Assembly: GCA_964017235.1 (NCBI GenBank)
Contig: OZ024936.1
Coordinates: forward strand, 16,592,496 to 16,656,495
DNA: 64,000 bases
Reading direction: 5' to 3'
Source: Sabellastarte sp. h YS-2021
Lineage: Eukaryota; Annelida; Polychaeta; Sabellida; Sabellidae
Part shown: positions 44,301 to 52,197 of the stretch, in pieces
Layout: every line of letters begins with the position of its first letter
Position numbering within the stretch: position 1 is the first letter of the stretch
The notes under the pieces: generated by a model
Databases searched by the model: none
What the model saw: the letters and a program-made list of their open reading frames with translations, nothing else
What the model was told of the DNA's origin: nothing
Program-made: the position numbers and the translations under genes

Positions 44301-45128
44301 ATTTGTAATTTCAAACATCTACAAACTAATTGGATTCAGCATTTGCCCAAAATATAGATATATTTGTGCATCCATGACACCACGATTTGAAATTATCAGA
44401 CACAGTGGCACCTTGATTTTAGAATTATATCAAAAATCACATTTGACGAATATGATCATGAATAAAATACACACAGAGAGCATATTACTCACCATTCCCA
44501 CTTCTCTGGTCACCCCCTCACCATACCGGATGCTGGAACACGCCATCTGCAAAAACACAGGAACCATCTCAGATATGGCCGATTATAAAGAATTATAACA
44601 TTTTATCCAATATTTCTGCAGATTCTTTTGCTAAGGTTACGATCCCACTAGCCAATGACATTTGAGAGTCCATTGGTAAACAATCTGGACCTTGGGGTCT
44701 TGGTGATGTCATTGCCTTGTGATGTCATCATACTCTATGACATCACAAATGGGCTTCACCCAATCCAGGTCATTTGAACACGATCACACAAGTGTGCCAA
44801 CCATACATTGGGTTTTTCTGTAGTTCTTTTGTCCTGTTTATCAATAAACAGAGATGTCCAGTTCAACTCAACATATTAGTATTTGAAATACCTAAGTAAT
44901 ATCCACATCATAGCACCTTTTCTTTAAAATAATGTATTTTTTTATCCTTACACTCATAAACAATAGTAGAATTGTTGAGCCTTGGTGGACATACGTGCTC
45001 TACAAATGCTGTTAACATATGTTTTCAGTACAAACCCGCTGTCATTAATATAAGTTTCAAACTTTGACTCACCTCAAACGCATACTCTTTCTGTTGTGTC
45101 TTGGTGGTAGCACCATAAAACATGTTAC
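23242..45128 (-). CDS. ADHFE1: Hydroxyacid-oxoacid transhydrogenase, 12 coding exons (5' incomplete)
   Basis: The span includes introns; exons are listed separately. The enzyme couples oxidation of 4-hydroxybutyrate to succinate semialdehyde with reduction of 2-oxoglutarate to D-2-hydroxyglutarate in mitochondria (known for the family). Twelve exons with GT-AG borders join in frame to 440 residues ending at TGA. Visible motifs are [24 protein letters not shown], and the expected metal ligands of iron-type alcohol dehydrogenases: Asp in FDVLC, His in HALES, His in CHGMSYP and His in PHGLS. Vertebrate ADHFE1 is about 467 residues, so only the N-terminal targeting region is missing. The family serine in TTSGTGSE is Ala here. 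Introns hold all the transposons between 23.3 and 45.1 kb. No frameshift or stop was found. Confidence 0.95.
23329..24132 (-). other. ADHFE1 intron k-l
   Basis: Non-coding. The part near 23.79-23.87 kb resembles 28.32-28.40 kb (ACACAT...CCAACAAAATGCA pattern), suggesting a shared old repeat. Paired open frames at 23.6-23.9 kb on both strands show no protein similarity. Confidence 0.4.
24133..24290 (-). CDS. ADHFE1: ADHFE1 exon k
   Basis: 158 bp encoding [19 protein letters not shown], then [20 protein letters not shown] and KGTLPQ. Acceptor TTTGATTCAG, donor GTAAGT. The intron before it (24291-28833) houses the nested hAT/integrase transposon. Confidence 0.94.
25145..26913 (-). pseudogene. 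GIN/KRBA2-like integrase with tandem repeat and half PHD finger (two frameshifts)
   Basis: Start chosen at [11 protein letters not shown]; the 16 codons before it look non-coding. Order of parts: helical N-terminus; H-x8-H...C-x2-C zinc motif ([10 protein letters not shown] ... CRTCQ); integrase core with Asp in FQVDLID, Asp in FHSDNDREF and Glu in SQGCVERGN, so the catalytic triad is present; [16 protein letters not shown] is typical of the GIN1/KRBA2/SCAND3 group; then about 8.5 copies of an 18-residue repeat; then CDGC-x4-H-x2-C...C-x2-C, the C-terminal half of a PHD finger. The first Cys pair of a PHD is absent. Frameshifts lie near 26205-26220 (after NDREFV) and at 25560-25562 in the repeat. 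The protein would be about 590 residues. Confidence 0.75.
25337..25802 (-). repeat. 54-bp tandem repeat coding for an 18-residue unit
   Basis: About 8.5 units encode variants of [18 protein letters not shown]. One unit (near 25560) has an extra base that shifts the frame. Because 54 is a multiple of three and the unit has few stops, several other frames also stay open on both strands; these are not genes. Confidence 0.9.
27190..27520. repeat. About 85-bp tandem repeat upstream of the integrase
   Basis: GATCAATCACCTGAGCA-like motifs occur near 27226, 27310, 27395 and 27482, each followed by related sequence (TTTGATGCTAAATGCA). The block lies between the integrase start and the right terminal repeat, where promoter or transposase-binding subterminal repeats are expected. 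Function is inference. Confidence 0.6.
28211..28234. repeat. Poly-C run, 24 bases
   Basis: Uninterrupted C tract in ADHFE1 intron j-k, 170 bp outside the hAT element. Its length may be unreliable in the assembly. Confidence 0.8.
28834..28930 (-). CDS. ADHFE1: ADHFE1 exon j
   Basis: 97 bp encoding [19 protein letters not shown], then [14 protein letters not shown]. The His of PHGLS is a predicted metal ligand. Acceptor TGTAATTCAG, donor GTATGT. Confidence 0.94.
29835..30065 (-). repeat. tRNA-derived SINE family S with target duplication
   Basis: On the minus strand the head GGGGCCACGGTGGCAGAGTG holds an A-box, and GGGGTTCGATTCCCGGC is a B-box. The body ends CGACGTAAAACCCCAAATAA. The 10-bp duplication AACTTTATAG is perfect (29822-29831, 30066-30075). 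The 87-codon plus frame across it is not a gene. Confidence 0.85.
30510..30660 (+). repeat. 5S rRNA-derived SINE or pseudogene
   Basis: AAGTTAAGCAGCAATGGGC and ACGTTAGTACTTGGATGGGT then GACC reproduce the internal control region of 5S rRNA (box A, intermediate element, box C). The 3' third of 5S is replaced by a tail ending CCCCCTTTTGGCCTTGTTT, also present in the second copy at 54602-54721. That shared tail indicates a 5S-derived SINE family rather than a functional 5S gene. Confidence 0.75.
30711..30795 (-). CDS. ADHFE1: ADHFE1 exon i
   Basis: 85 bp encoding [19 protein letters not shown], then DYDQDKELV. The His of HGMSYP is a predicted metal ligand. Acceptor TTTTCCAG, donor GTAGGT. A 5S-derived repeat begins about 50 bp past the donor. 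Confidence 0.92.
30796..31592 (-). other. ADHFE1 intron h-i
   Basis: The part next to exon h is the hAT-type MITE 31117-31568. The remainder is AT-rich and non-coding. Confidence 0.55.
31117..31568. mobile_element. hAT-type MITE after exon h donor
   Basis: Ends TAGGGACATCACGACT and AGTCGTGACGACCCTA are inverted repeats. Flanks GTTATAAA (31109-31116) and GTTTTAAA (31569-31576) match in 7 of 8 bases. The element ends 24 bp from the exon h donor. Confidence 0.75.
31593..31691 (-). CDS. ADHFE1: ADHFE1 exon h
   Basis: 99 bp encoding [19 protein letters not shown], then [14 protein letters not shown]. Acceptor TTATTTCAG, donor GTGAGT. hAT-type MITEs sit 46 bp before its acceptor and 24 bp after its donor. 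Confidence 0.94.
31738..32119. mobile_element. hAT-type MITE before exon h acceptor
   Basis: Starts TAGGGTTGTGACGGGTGC and ends CTTGTTCATAGCCCTA. Flanks TTGAAAAT (31730-31737) and TTCAAAAT (32120-32127) match in 7 of 8 bases. Subterminal CGAGTACTCG / CTCGAGTAC motifs are repeated inside. It begins 46 bp upstream of the exon h acceptor (minus-strand sense). Confidence 0.75.
32203..32900 (-). repeat. Minisatellite built from the 3' end of ADHFE1 exon g
   Basis: The minus-strand sequence GATCAGAAAGTACTT from the end of exon g recurs at about 32212, 32334, 32743, 32804, 32834 and 32868. One copy (about 32797-32826) extends through the splice junction: GTGATCAGAAAGTACTT then CAGAGAG|GTAAAT, matching the exon end and its donor. 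These look like decayed tandem copies of the exon-intron border. Confidence 0.6.
32901..33053 (-). CDS. ADHFE1: ADHFE1 exon g
   Basis: 153 bp encoding [29 protein letters not shown] and [14 protein letters not shown]. The His of HALES is a predicted metal ligand. Acceptor CCCATTTAG, donor GTAAGA. Copies of its 3' end are scattered over the next 700 bp of intron. Confidence 0.93.
33054..33774 (-). other. ADHFE1 intron f-g
   Basis: AT-rich, non-coding; no structured repeat was recognised. Confidence 0.5.
33775..33880 (-). CDS. ADHFE1: ADHFE1 exon f
   Basis: 106 bp encoding [19 protein letters not shown], then [16 protein letters not shown] (last codon split). The Asp in FDVLC is a predicted metal ligand. 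Acceptor TTTACCAG, donor GTGAGA. Confidence 0.93.
33881..35155 (-). other. ADHFE1 intron e-f
   Basis: Contains repeat E (33991-34215). A somewhat GC-richer patch at 34.39-34.53 kb has the inverted GGATGCCTGCGGCCATCC. The rest is AT-rich and non-coding. Confidence 0.5.
33991..34215 (+). repeat. Dispersed repeat E, second copy
   Basis: Begins TACCTCCACCAGGAGGTTAT, continues TTTGTTTATCTGTCTGTG and ends near TGCACTCTACGAGTGCTTT, the inverse of the end at 22.14 kb. Confidence 0.5.
35156..35233 (-). CDS. ADHFE1: ADHFE1 exon e
   Basis: 78 bp encoding [19 protein letters not shown] then PLQAKT. Acceptor GTGTTTTAG, donor GTAGAA. The acceptor and first 15 coding bases are duplicated 59 bp upstream in the intron. 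Confidence 0.93.
35274..35302 (-). repeat. Duplicated acceptor and first codons of ADHFE1 exon e
   Basis: A 29-bp direct copy of 35215-35243, offset 59 bp. On the minus strand it gives TTTTAG|TGCCCACCACTGCAG|GTACTG, so a 15-nt segment lies between an acceptor and a donor-like GTACTG. Confidence 0.8.
35866..35902. repeat. 37-bp near-perfect palindrome
   Basis: GGATTTTATTTACATTCAT is followed by its near-exact inverse. Shorter outer arms (TAGTTGG at 35824, CCAACTA at 35901) extend the foldback to about 84 bp. Possibly a MITE remnant. Confidence 0.6.
37028..38545 (-). mobile_element. Helentron-like element D, copy 3 with a seven-unit 146-bp array
   Basis: Low end TAGCATCAGAGATGCCCGTA. About 480 bp match the unique part of copy 1 (for example ATGGTTTAGATGGTTTGAAT). 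Array markers (TCAAGG) at 37522, 37668, 37814, 37960, 38106, 38252 and 38398 give six consecutive steps of exactly 146 bp. Units are very similar, so the array is young or homogenised. The GC-rich far end is truncated. Confidence 0.65.
38711..38907 (-). CDS. ADHFE1: ADHFE1 exon d
   Basis: 197 bp encoding [19 protein letters not shown], then [17 protein letters not shown] and LDYVNAPIG...LKPLIA. It contains the glycine-rich GGGS nucleotide-binding motif. Acceptor TTTACTTTAG, donor GTAAGA. Confidence 0.95.
39055..39173. mobile_element. Foldback MITE (TTGAGCCAAAAATCAA arms)
   Basis: Arms GTTGAGCCAAAAATCAA and TTGATTTTTGGCTCAAC surround a loop of about 35 bases. Outer ends GAATTCAC and GTGAATACGGTCC are also inverted, the latter matching the element at 1313-1469. 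Confidence 0.55.
39873..40027. mobile_element. Palindromic MITE of about 155 bp
   Basis: Long inverted arms: AATGTGATTTTG, TATAGGTTTTTAC and CATGAATCATTAC on the left pair with GTAATGATTCATG-type, GTAAAAACCTATA and CAAAATCACATT on the right. The loop is about 30 bases. Confidence 0.65.
40441..41201 (-). mobile_element. Helentron-like element A, copy 3 with intact 3' hairpin
   Basis: Minus-strand 3' end: hairpin GCATCTGGCCACAGATGC, a 9-base spacer, then CTAG followed by TT. The 5' end is a terminal palindrome starting GTATCCACC preceded by TT. CCGGTGGATAC lies just before the hairpin and is the inverse of the 5' end. This is the best preserved terminus of the family. The internal array has two or three 147-bp-type units, one shortened by 12 bp. 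Confidence 0.7.
41806..42929. mobile_element. Inverted-repeat element (TAGTGGTGTCATCA ends), interrupted
   Basis: TAGTGGTGTCATCA at the left and TGATGACACCACTA at the right. Subterminal CGGTGATATTGCGC / CCGCGATATCGCTCACGG are related in inverse. The interior is interrupted by family B at 41955-42611. No clear target duplication was found. Confidence 0.6.
41955..42611. mobile_element. PIF/Harbinger-like MITE B, intact copy, 657 bp
   Basis: Perfect 16-bp ends TGCCCCTGTTCCACCA and inverse, flanked by TAA on both sides (41952-41954, 42612-42614). A three-base duplication is typical of PIF/Harbinger. The interior has repeated TCTGGGAC / CAGACTT motifs and AATCAAACATGTTTGAT. It is non-coding. Confidence 0.8.
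43117..43271 (-). CDS. ADHFE1: ADHFE1 exon c
   Basis: 155 bp encoding [18 protein letters not shown] through [11 protein letters not shown]. Donor GTAAAG, acceptor CTATATCCAG. The segment covers the N-terminal dinucleotide-binding part. It is followed upstream in the intron by a GTATAGAG-type minisatellite. Confidence 0.93.
43285..43700. repeat. Degenerate GTATAGAGTATTCA minisatellite
   Basis: Many loosely repeated units such as CAGTATAGAGTATTCAG and AGTATAGAATATA. It lies in ADHFE1 intron b-c, 13 bp from the exon c acceptor. The open frame at 43475-43672 is low-complexity. Confidence 0.7.
43701..45072 (-). other. Remaining DNA of ADHFE1 introns b-c and a-b
   Basis: AT-rich and non-coding apart from exon b. 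The 156-codon plus frame at 44128-44598 overlaps exon b on the other strand and shows no similarity. A TGATGTCAT-rich foldback is present near 44.70-44.75 kb. Confidence 0.45.
44493..44546 (-). CDS. ADHFE1: ADHFE1 exon b
   Basis: 54 bp encoding [18 protein letters not shown], matching the family segment after YAFE. Acceptor TTTTTGCAG, donor GTGAGT. Phase 0 at both ends. Confidence 0.9.
45073..45128 (-). CDS. ADHFE1: ADHFE1 exon a (most 5' certain exon)
   Basis: 56 bp encoding (x)[18 protein letters not shown]. Acceptor TTTGACTAG, donor GTGAGT. It begins two bases into a codon, so an upstream exon ending at phase 1 must exist. Confidence 0.85.
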
Positions 45129-45722
45129 CTAGTCAAATACATCACACAGGTTATGCTCTCATAAACAAGTCGACAAGACAAAAATTTTAGCACCTTAAGG
45201 TGTAAGCAGATTTCAATATTCAGCCTCTGATGAGAATATCTAAGCCTTTGATATTTATTTATTAAGGATATATATAAATTTGCATATTTATGTTAATGTG
45301 CATATTAAAACCGCTTCTGAGTAACTGATAGGTGATAAAGAACTTATCCAACATTTTATTAATATCATATATGTAATATCATCTTTTGTAAACATGGTCT
45401 TTTTGATTTTAAATCTGCTATATTATCTCTCCTAATTAATGGTGATCTCACATATATGTTTTGTAATGAGGTGATATGTTTTAGGAACACTCAAAATGAC
45501 TCAAAGCATTCAATTTTTTTTTATTTTATTGATATAAATAGTATCAAATTTGGAAGATATAGTAAGACCTGAAGAAATGCATGATTAAGCTTTAAAAATG
45601 AAAGACATTAAAAGCCTAGGTACTTATGATATTCCAACTGATTTTTAGCATTTTGAGAAAATTTCAGTTCTTTCTAATCAATGCATTGATTGTTGAAAAC
45701 TTTCTATAACAAGGAACTAAAA

Positions 45723-46395
45723 TAGCGTCAGAGATGCCCGTACCCCACAGCCTGGGGAAATAGTTTTCAACACCATGAGATATAGAAGCAGTGAAACAGC
45801 ACAAAGATTTGGATACTTTTAGAGCAGTGTCAGTTCAGTGTTCGACACTAACAAGAAATGTACACTGGACCATAGGGCCAGTAACTCTCGATATCTACTG
45901 GTCCTTTAGATTTTGTGGTGGTCATTAATTATGAGAAATAAAAGCACACTATTTTATTCAGTATCTCAGGTGAAAGTGGTGGATGAAATCTACTGGCAAA
46001 AGGGGCCAGTAACTTTAAACTACGCTAGTCCTCAGAGAATTCTACTGGCCACGGACCAGTGGGACAGCATTACTGTCGAACGCTGTGTCAGTTAAGGTCC
46101 ATGTGATGTTTAACTAGTGAAAATAACATCTAAGAGAAACAAAATGTATGTAAAGATAAAGCATTATAACAAGACAATTCAATAGCAAGATGACAGCATT
46201 AATCAGTAAACTAAAAACTATGATGCACACATACAACCCCTAAGCAATGTCGCTACCAACTATCAACTTCCTACACTTTACAGTTACTGTTTCAGAGATG
46301 TTGCCTGGACACTTTCTGAGATATAGGCCGGACAAGATTTTATAGGTCAAAGTCACTACGGCAAGGTCAAATCAAGGTCACACCATGATGTGAAC
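45723..46395 (-). mobile_element. Helentron-like element D, copy 4 (decayed)
   Basis: Low end TAGCGTCAGAGATGCCCGTA, then the CCTGGGGAAATAG segment. A foreign stretch at about 45.84-46.09 kb precedes a return to GATGACAGCATTAATCAG and one degraded tandem unit ending CACCATGATG. Confidence 0.55.
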
Positions 46396-47059
46396 CTGGG
46401 CATTATTTTGGAAATTTACGGTTATTATGGTTTATTATTTAAATGTTTTTTCAATTAATGCTTTTAAAATACAGCTTTATAAAATTACTCTCTTTCCACG
46501 CTAAAGCAACATAAAGAAATGCATCCAAGTTTTAACATAGTTGTGTAATCTACGGACACAATACTGTGAAGCTTTTGAAAATATTTATGAAACATGGGAT
46601 GTTTTTGCACTAACATTAACCTGCCTTTGTCATAATTAATCACTGATTGCCATTGATCTAATAATCAAGTTTTACTGAACACAATACTTTTGATCATTCT
46701 TGAATACTCTTTTGTCATTACTTATAATCTAATATAAGTACTTTTGAGATAAAACAGACATAAAAAAAAACAACTTTTTTCTTTAAAAAGTGCTAGGAAT
46801 AAACATATTTGTTTAAGTTTGTGCAAATATTTTGACACCTGATTCTTTGTTAACTGAAACTACAAGAAAGGGAAATTCTATACTTCCAATAACCCACTGT
46901 AGTGTTCGTAACAATTAATAAGTAGTCCACTTGAGAGTTCTTTTACAGCCTCAACATGTGTGTGTAACTATAATGTTATTTGGTGTCTGTCTCAGACAGC
47001 CACATTGGAGTATTCTTATGGTAAATTCCACTTCACAGATAAATAGTGACATCACTCAC

Positions 47060-47094
47060 CTCCATAATTTTGAGAATGTGCAGGGCAGCGACAC
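47060..47094 (-). CDS. Candidate ADHFE1 upstream exon (35 bp)
   Basis: Acceptor AATTTATAG and donor GTGAGT enclose 35 bp reading (x)VAALHILKIME. The spacing of V-A-x-L with basic and aliphatic residues fits the presequence of vertebrate ADHFE1 (RVAYLLRQLQRA), but the match is short. If right, one more small exon with the Cys-Pro motif should lie between 45.13 and 47.06 kb; I could not find it. Confidence 0.35.
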
Positions 47095-47210
47095 CTATAA
47101 ATTAAAGGACTGAAAATTATGATTTGAAACAATTAATAACTGAGGCTCAAGTACCAAATTGGATATGCCATGGTGTAAAGCCTCAATATTGGGAATCTTT
47201 GGGATGCATA

Positions 47211-47426
47211 TGTTACACCCACTCCACGAAATTGCCCATTTCGTGAAATAAGCAAGAATATTGCCCATTTAGTAAAATAGCAACTGACTTGCCCATTCAC
47301 AAAATGGCCAATTTTAAATTATTAAATTATGGTTTGCCCAATGTTTGCCCATTTCATGAAATGGACAAGCAAATACTGGATGAATTGCCTATTTCAAACG
47401 GGCAATTTCACAGATTGGGTGTAACA
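47211..47426. mobile_element. MITE with TGTTACACCCA ends, 216 bp
   Basis: Ends TGTTACACCCACTC and the inverse GATTGGGTGTAACA. The interior contains several copies of TTTGCCCATTTC / ATTGCCCATTT and their inverse. It is non-coding. Confidence 0.65.
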
Positions 47427-49432
47427 CATTAATTATATGTCAATGATAATACACTTACATAAGAATTTCTACAAAACGGCAAATTTAATAAATCTCATTC
47501 AGGAACTGGTAATTAGGTCCATTATAAATTTTAAGACTTTTTACTTAACCGAATTCTTCAAAAAGGGGTTTGACCATGTACCCCAAACTTAGTACCACAT
47601 ATTTCTCGTGCAATGAATCATGGATCAGTTGGAGCTGTAATTCGAAACAAACTAACTTACAATGAGATAATTATCCAAGACAAGAAGCCAAACTGAATTT
47701 TATAACTGCTGGTTCTATAAATATGTCATCAAACAACAGAATACCCCATTTTTATAAGACTTAGCTAGCTTGATAATGTTATAATTCTTTTCAAATCCAC
47801 ACAAGAAATACTTAATGATAAAATACTGCCCATCATGCACACGTAACTTGCCTTATTGCTGGGAAAACTTGTGTGTTAAATCACCATAACTGGCACTGGA
47901 TGATTAATCATGAATTTAAATATGACCTCCAGCATGAGATATAAAACAAAGCTTGGTGTTTTTAATGTCCCTCTCTACTAAAACTGAAACTATTACTCAT
48001 ACTAATTAATTATTAGGGTATTAAAGCACTAGTTGACACCAATATTGTGAAACTGGTTAACTGTTTTCTTATGTGTATCACCACATAGGGGATTTTATGT
48101 GATCGTTGAAACTATGAATATTTCAAGTTAAGACCTTAAAAGGTATCAAAGCATTTTATCTGTATTTTATTGTTAAAATATCCAAGTATTACACGATTAG
48201 CCAATTAACCCAACAATCTGGTGATTTTTTTTTGCTTTTCTGGCATCTCGCAAACAGCAATTTGACTTGTTTACATCCAGAAAACACATACCGGTGACGT
48301 TTTCGGTATTTTTCATACATGCTAAACCTTGGAAACAGTTAATCGGTTAGTCGACAGTTAATGCAAGTGACTACCCGGCCAGCAAATTTTACTTATCTTT
48401 CAGCTTTACTCTCTACAGCTAATGTTGTATCAACACTGCCAGACCCTTGAACAAATGACCACAGGCATGAGAGTCAAACAACTTTAGTTACTAAAGTTGA
48501 AGTTCACTGTGGTTGATAACTAATCCACACCCAGGGACCAGTTTACACCCACCTAACAAATTTACATTTCTTTGAATTGGGAATTCCACGAAAGGAAGGG
48601 AAATAAATCAATACTTATGGCTTTTGTATACAAATGATTACCACAGTTTTACATTAACTGCATGTAGAGCTGAGGCATGACCCCAGTTAAAACAAGAGAT
48701 TTGCTTGAAGCACACATGCTATATAATGCGTGCAGTTATTATTAATATTTATTTATTATAGTAACATTGTATCAATACAAAAACAATGTTTCAGAATGAC
48801 TACAACAGATTTAAACAGTCTCCTAATGGACTTATATATCATCACCACAACTATATATATATACATACTAAAACAGGCAACGATTCAGACTAAAATAAAG
48901 GATACTTTTCTTGGTATTCCAAAGTTTGTTTATGTAATCTACTGATAATTTAACATTCTCCACTAAATTTTCTTTACATATCCGGCTGGTGTGATTTTTC
49001 AAAGATATACAGTAGTATCTTCCAGTTTCAACTGCTAAGGGCTAAGGTGCAGTACCATACACCCATAATTTTTGACAACTGTTTTGTAAAATTCCCTCAA
49101 AGTACAAACATTTATAACTGAGTTACAAGAAATATAACTTTCAATATATTTTATCATTCCCCCAAAAAATTTAAAATGTCTTGTTATTATAAGAAATATC
49201 TTATATTTCATATAACTTGTGTCTTTAGTAAGTACATAAAATAACAAAATATAATCTTTTATAAAGTTTTTTTTTCTAACAGTGAATTCATTTTGCAAAT
49301 CTCCAGTTTGAGGTCAGATGGCATTATGGCTCTAGATCAGGAAAAGTAGACTCAAGCAAATCACATCTAACTAAAATATAGATTGACCCCAGTTGGGCAA
49401 AAAATCATGTTTTTCGCCATTAACAGATCAGT

Positions 49433-50177
49433 CATATTGACCTTTTGCATCGACGTCATTATGTGACGTCACGATGACGTTTCCAGTGAACAACCTCCAT
49501 TTTGGACGGCAAAACACAGATTATCAGTACTGTACTTTATAAATCATGTCTTTATAAACCATATATTTGAGTTCTGTAAAAAGGGAAATAATTCTAAATA
49601 TATTTCCTTTATGAAGGCACAGCTTTTAAAAATATTAATTGTCATTTTGATATTTTATGGGAACATTTGTTAGTTTTCACTTGCAATCGAGAAACCTTTA
49701 CACAAAAAATATATATCGAAAGTACACAACATATAAATAATCATTTCTCTTTGAATAATTTGTCCATTTTTGTTCTGTAAAAAGTATATTGAAATGAAGG
49801 AAATCACCAATTTGGTAAAATGAAAATAAGGAATTCTTCTATGGCCTAACATTTTCATATTTGCCTGTACTTAAGATACACATTACAGAAAAACGGATAT
49901 TTTGCATTTTACTACAAGTTCAATGCTCTATATCTCGGTCATCCTGCATCCTAATGTTATTTTGCAAATAGTACCAGATAGGCTAGTGCTTGTACTTTTA
50001 TGTGTGAAATTTTGAAGTCAATAAGATGCATATTGATTTTATAATTAATTTTTAAAATAAGGTAGGTCTTCCAATACATCCCGTATGTTTTTACAGACAT
50101 GTTTGTTCAACCATGATGTTTTGCCGTCTAAATCTTAATACGTAACATTGTGACGCAAGATGCAAAGGGTCAATATT
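49433..50177. mobile_element. Inverted-repeat element with CRE-bearing termini
   Basis: Left end ATATTGACCTTTTGCATCGA with two GACGTCA motifs and GACGGCAAAACA. The right end, inverted, has TTTTGCCGTC, GTGACGCAAGATGC and AAAGGGTCAATAT. The left terminus is almost identical to 4310-4355. Interior AT-rich, non-coding. Confidence 0.6.
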
Positions 50178-51821
50178 CATTCCCTATTTTATTTTTGAAA
50201 AGTAGGCTTTGAAATTATACATAAATTATATATGTTTGTCACCCTGCAAAGTATAATTCAACAAATATTTTCAAAACTTGAAGCTTAATTCTGCAATGAA
50301 AGTTATTCATGAAGTAGATTTAATCACGTCATAAAATGTTAGTGACGAACTCTACTGGCTGCGCAGTGCAGCACTATGCTAGCTGTACTACCCCAAAACA
50401 CAGTGACAACATCTTGACAGTGTCCATTCTAGCTTATGACAACTAGTATTTGATGCATATCATACTTGACTGATATATACGCATACTGTTTACATGAACA
50501 AAATAAAAAAACTGTGTACCCGCTCCATGTAATAGCCCTCAAAAGATGCTTGACACTTTCCCTGGCTGCCATTTTATTTTTTACGTTCAACGTTTACTAG
50601 ATCACATGACCAGATCAACTTTTGCGATTACTAAAACATATAGGTTTATTCGTCCGAACCCATATTTTTACCCGTCTAAGAGTCTATGCTTATACTTACT
50701 ATGTGTGTTTTACAGGTCATATTACATAGAAAATAATTATAATCTAAAATGAAACGTCAATGTATGAAGTACGAAATTTGAACTTTTCTTTTTCAAATAT
50801 CTTCTTTTAGCAATATTAAATTTTCACCCAGAAACCACGTCTATTAGTTCACTGATTCTTTAAAGTTTCCTAGTACATTTTCATGGGATATATTTTTGAT
50901 GGGTAGTTCAAAGGGCAGAGGTAAACAGCCGATACACTTTATTGCAGGTCACCTAGTGGTGAAATGCATTACAGTTGGCTTTGTTGATTTCGAAATGCCA
51001 TTTTTTAATTCATAGCACGGAATAAAATAAGGTTTCATGTTTCCTGTCTGATATATTTTCTTTTATTGAAAATAAGTTTAAATGGTTATAAAAAATTATG
51101 CAACTTTTTACAGAAGATTAATCGACCTTAATTTATAATTACCAGTAATATTTTCCATTTGAACAGAACTCATTACAGCTTTTTTTTTTTTTTTTTTTCA
51201 ATAGGCAAAGGCACGATTCTGAGTAATAAACCACCAGCATCAGAAAGATGCTACCAAATGTCCCACATATGATTTAAGCTGGTCTCAAACCTTCCAGATG
51301 TTTTCCCCTCAACACAACCATGCTCTCTTTTTGCAGGCTGTAAAAGAAATATAATTTTTGTATGTTTCATACTCACAGGATAAATTGTTTTTGCATCCAA
51401 AATCAGAAACTTAGGATTAGCTAAGGTAGCTGCAATTGATATCCATAAGTTTGTTTATTTCTTTCTTACAGATATGTTGGTCTATACTTCATCAATAAAC
51501 TGGGAGTCCCTGATTTTGATTAGATAGAGTTACTTTTTACTAAAACATAATTACACTGCCCTGTTATAAATTATTAAAGACCCTTTTACTTTTTATTCTG
51601 CAATAATTAAACAACAAATAACCAATTAAATCTTATTTAAGGGGGCGGGTGTTGCTGTTTGCTATAGGTTTGACTGACCTCAGGTCTGTTGGATAGGTAT
51701 TTAAACATTTGTTTCCATCCTATTAATAAATGCCTAGAACAATTATCAATATCAAGTTTTGTGGATTGAACTGAGTTACCATGTGTTATAAGTCATACTT
51801 TTTCTGTTTCATTTTTTCTAG

Positions 51822-51901
51822 AGTATGTTGTTTAGAAATGATGACTTTACTGGCTTCCATGTGGCTTTGAAGTTAGGCTCTCTACTTCACAGGGACTTCA
51901 G
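51822..51901 (+). other. Exon candidate, unknown gene
   Basis: 80 bp between a strong acceptor (TTTCATTTTTTCTAG) and donor (CAG|GTATGT). One frame is open throughout and reads SMLFRNDDFTGFHVALKLGS then LLHRDF. I do not recognise it and found no flanking exons. Confidence 0.3.
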
Positions 51902-51952
51902 GTATGTAGCCTTGTACAGTGCAAAATTTTCCCGTCTTGTGTCTTATGTTTA

Positions 51953-52186
51953 GGGGCCACAGTGGCAGAGTGGTAACACTCTCGGCTCCCACCACTGAAG
52001 CCGGGGTTCGATTCCCGGCACGGCCTGAAGTAGGAAAGCTGGTAGATGCTTGCCGTTGGTCAGCAGTTTACAGTACAGAACCCTAATGAACTGTATGTAC
52101 TGGTTTCCTCTGCCCTTCCAACTACCCGTCGTGATATGACCTGTACAGTGTTGAAAGCGACGTAAAACCCCAAATAAATAAATAAA
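51953..52186 (+). repeat. tRNA-derived SINE family S, well preserved
   Basis: A-box in GTGGCAGAGTGGTAACACTC, B-box GGGGTTCGATTCCCGGCACG, body with GCCGTTGGTCAGCAG and CTGTACAGTGTTGAAAGCG, tail of AAATA repeats. The 11-bp duplication TGTGTCTTATG is perfect (51938-51948, 52187-52197). Best reference copy in the window. Confidence 0.88.
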
Positions 52187-52197
52187 TGTGTCTTATG

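Larger units (their letters stand above)
46396..51821. other. Region upstream of ADHFE1 exon a
   Basis: AT-rich. Holds the 35-bp exon candidate, the MITE 47211-47426 and the element 49433-50177. No promoter, CpG-rich block or first ADHFE1 exon was recognised. Confidence 0.4.

Noticed and set aside
44128..44598. 156-codon plus frame
   Set aside because: Antisense to ADHFE1 exon b; no recognisable motif.
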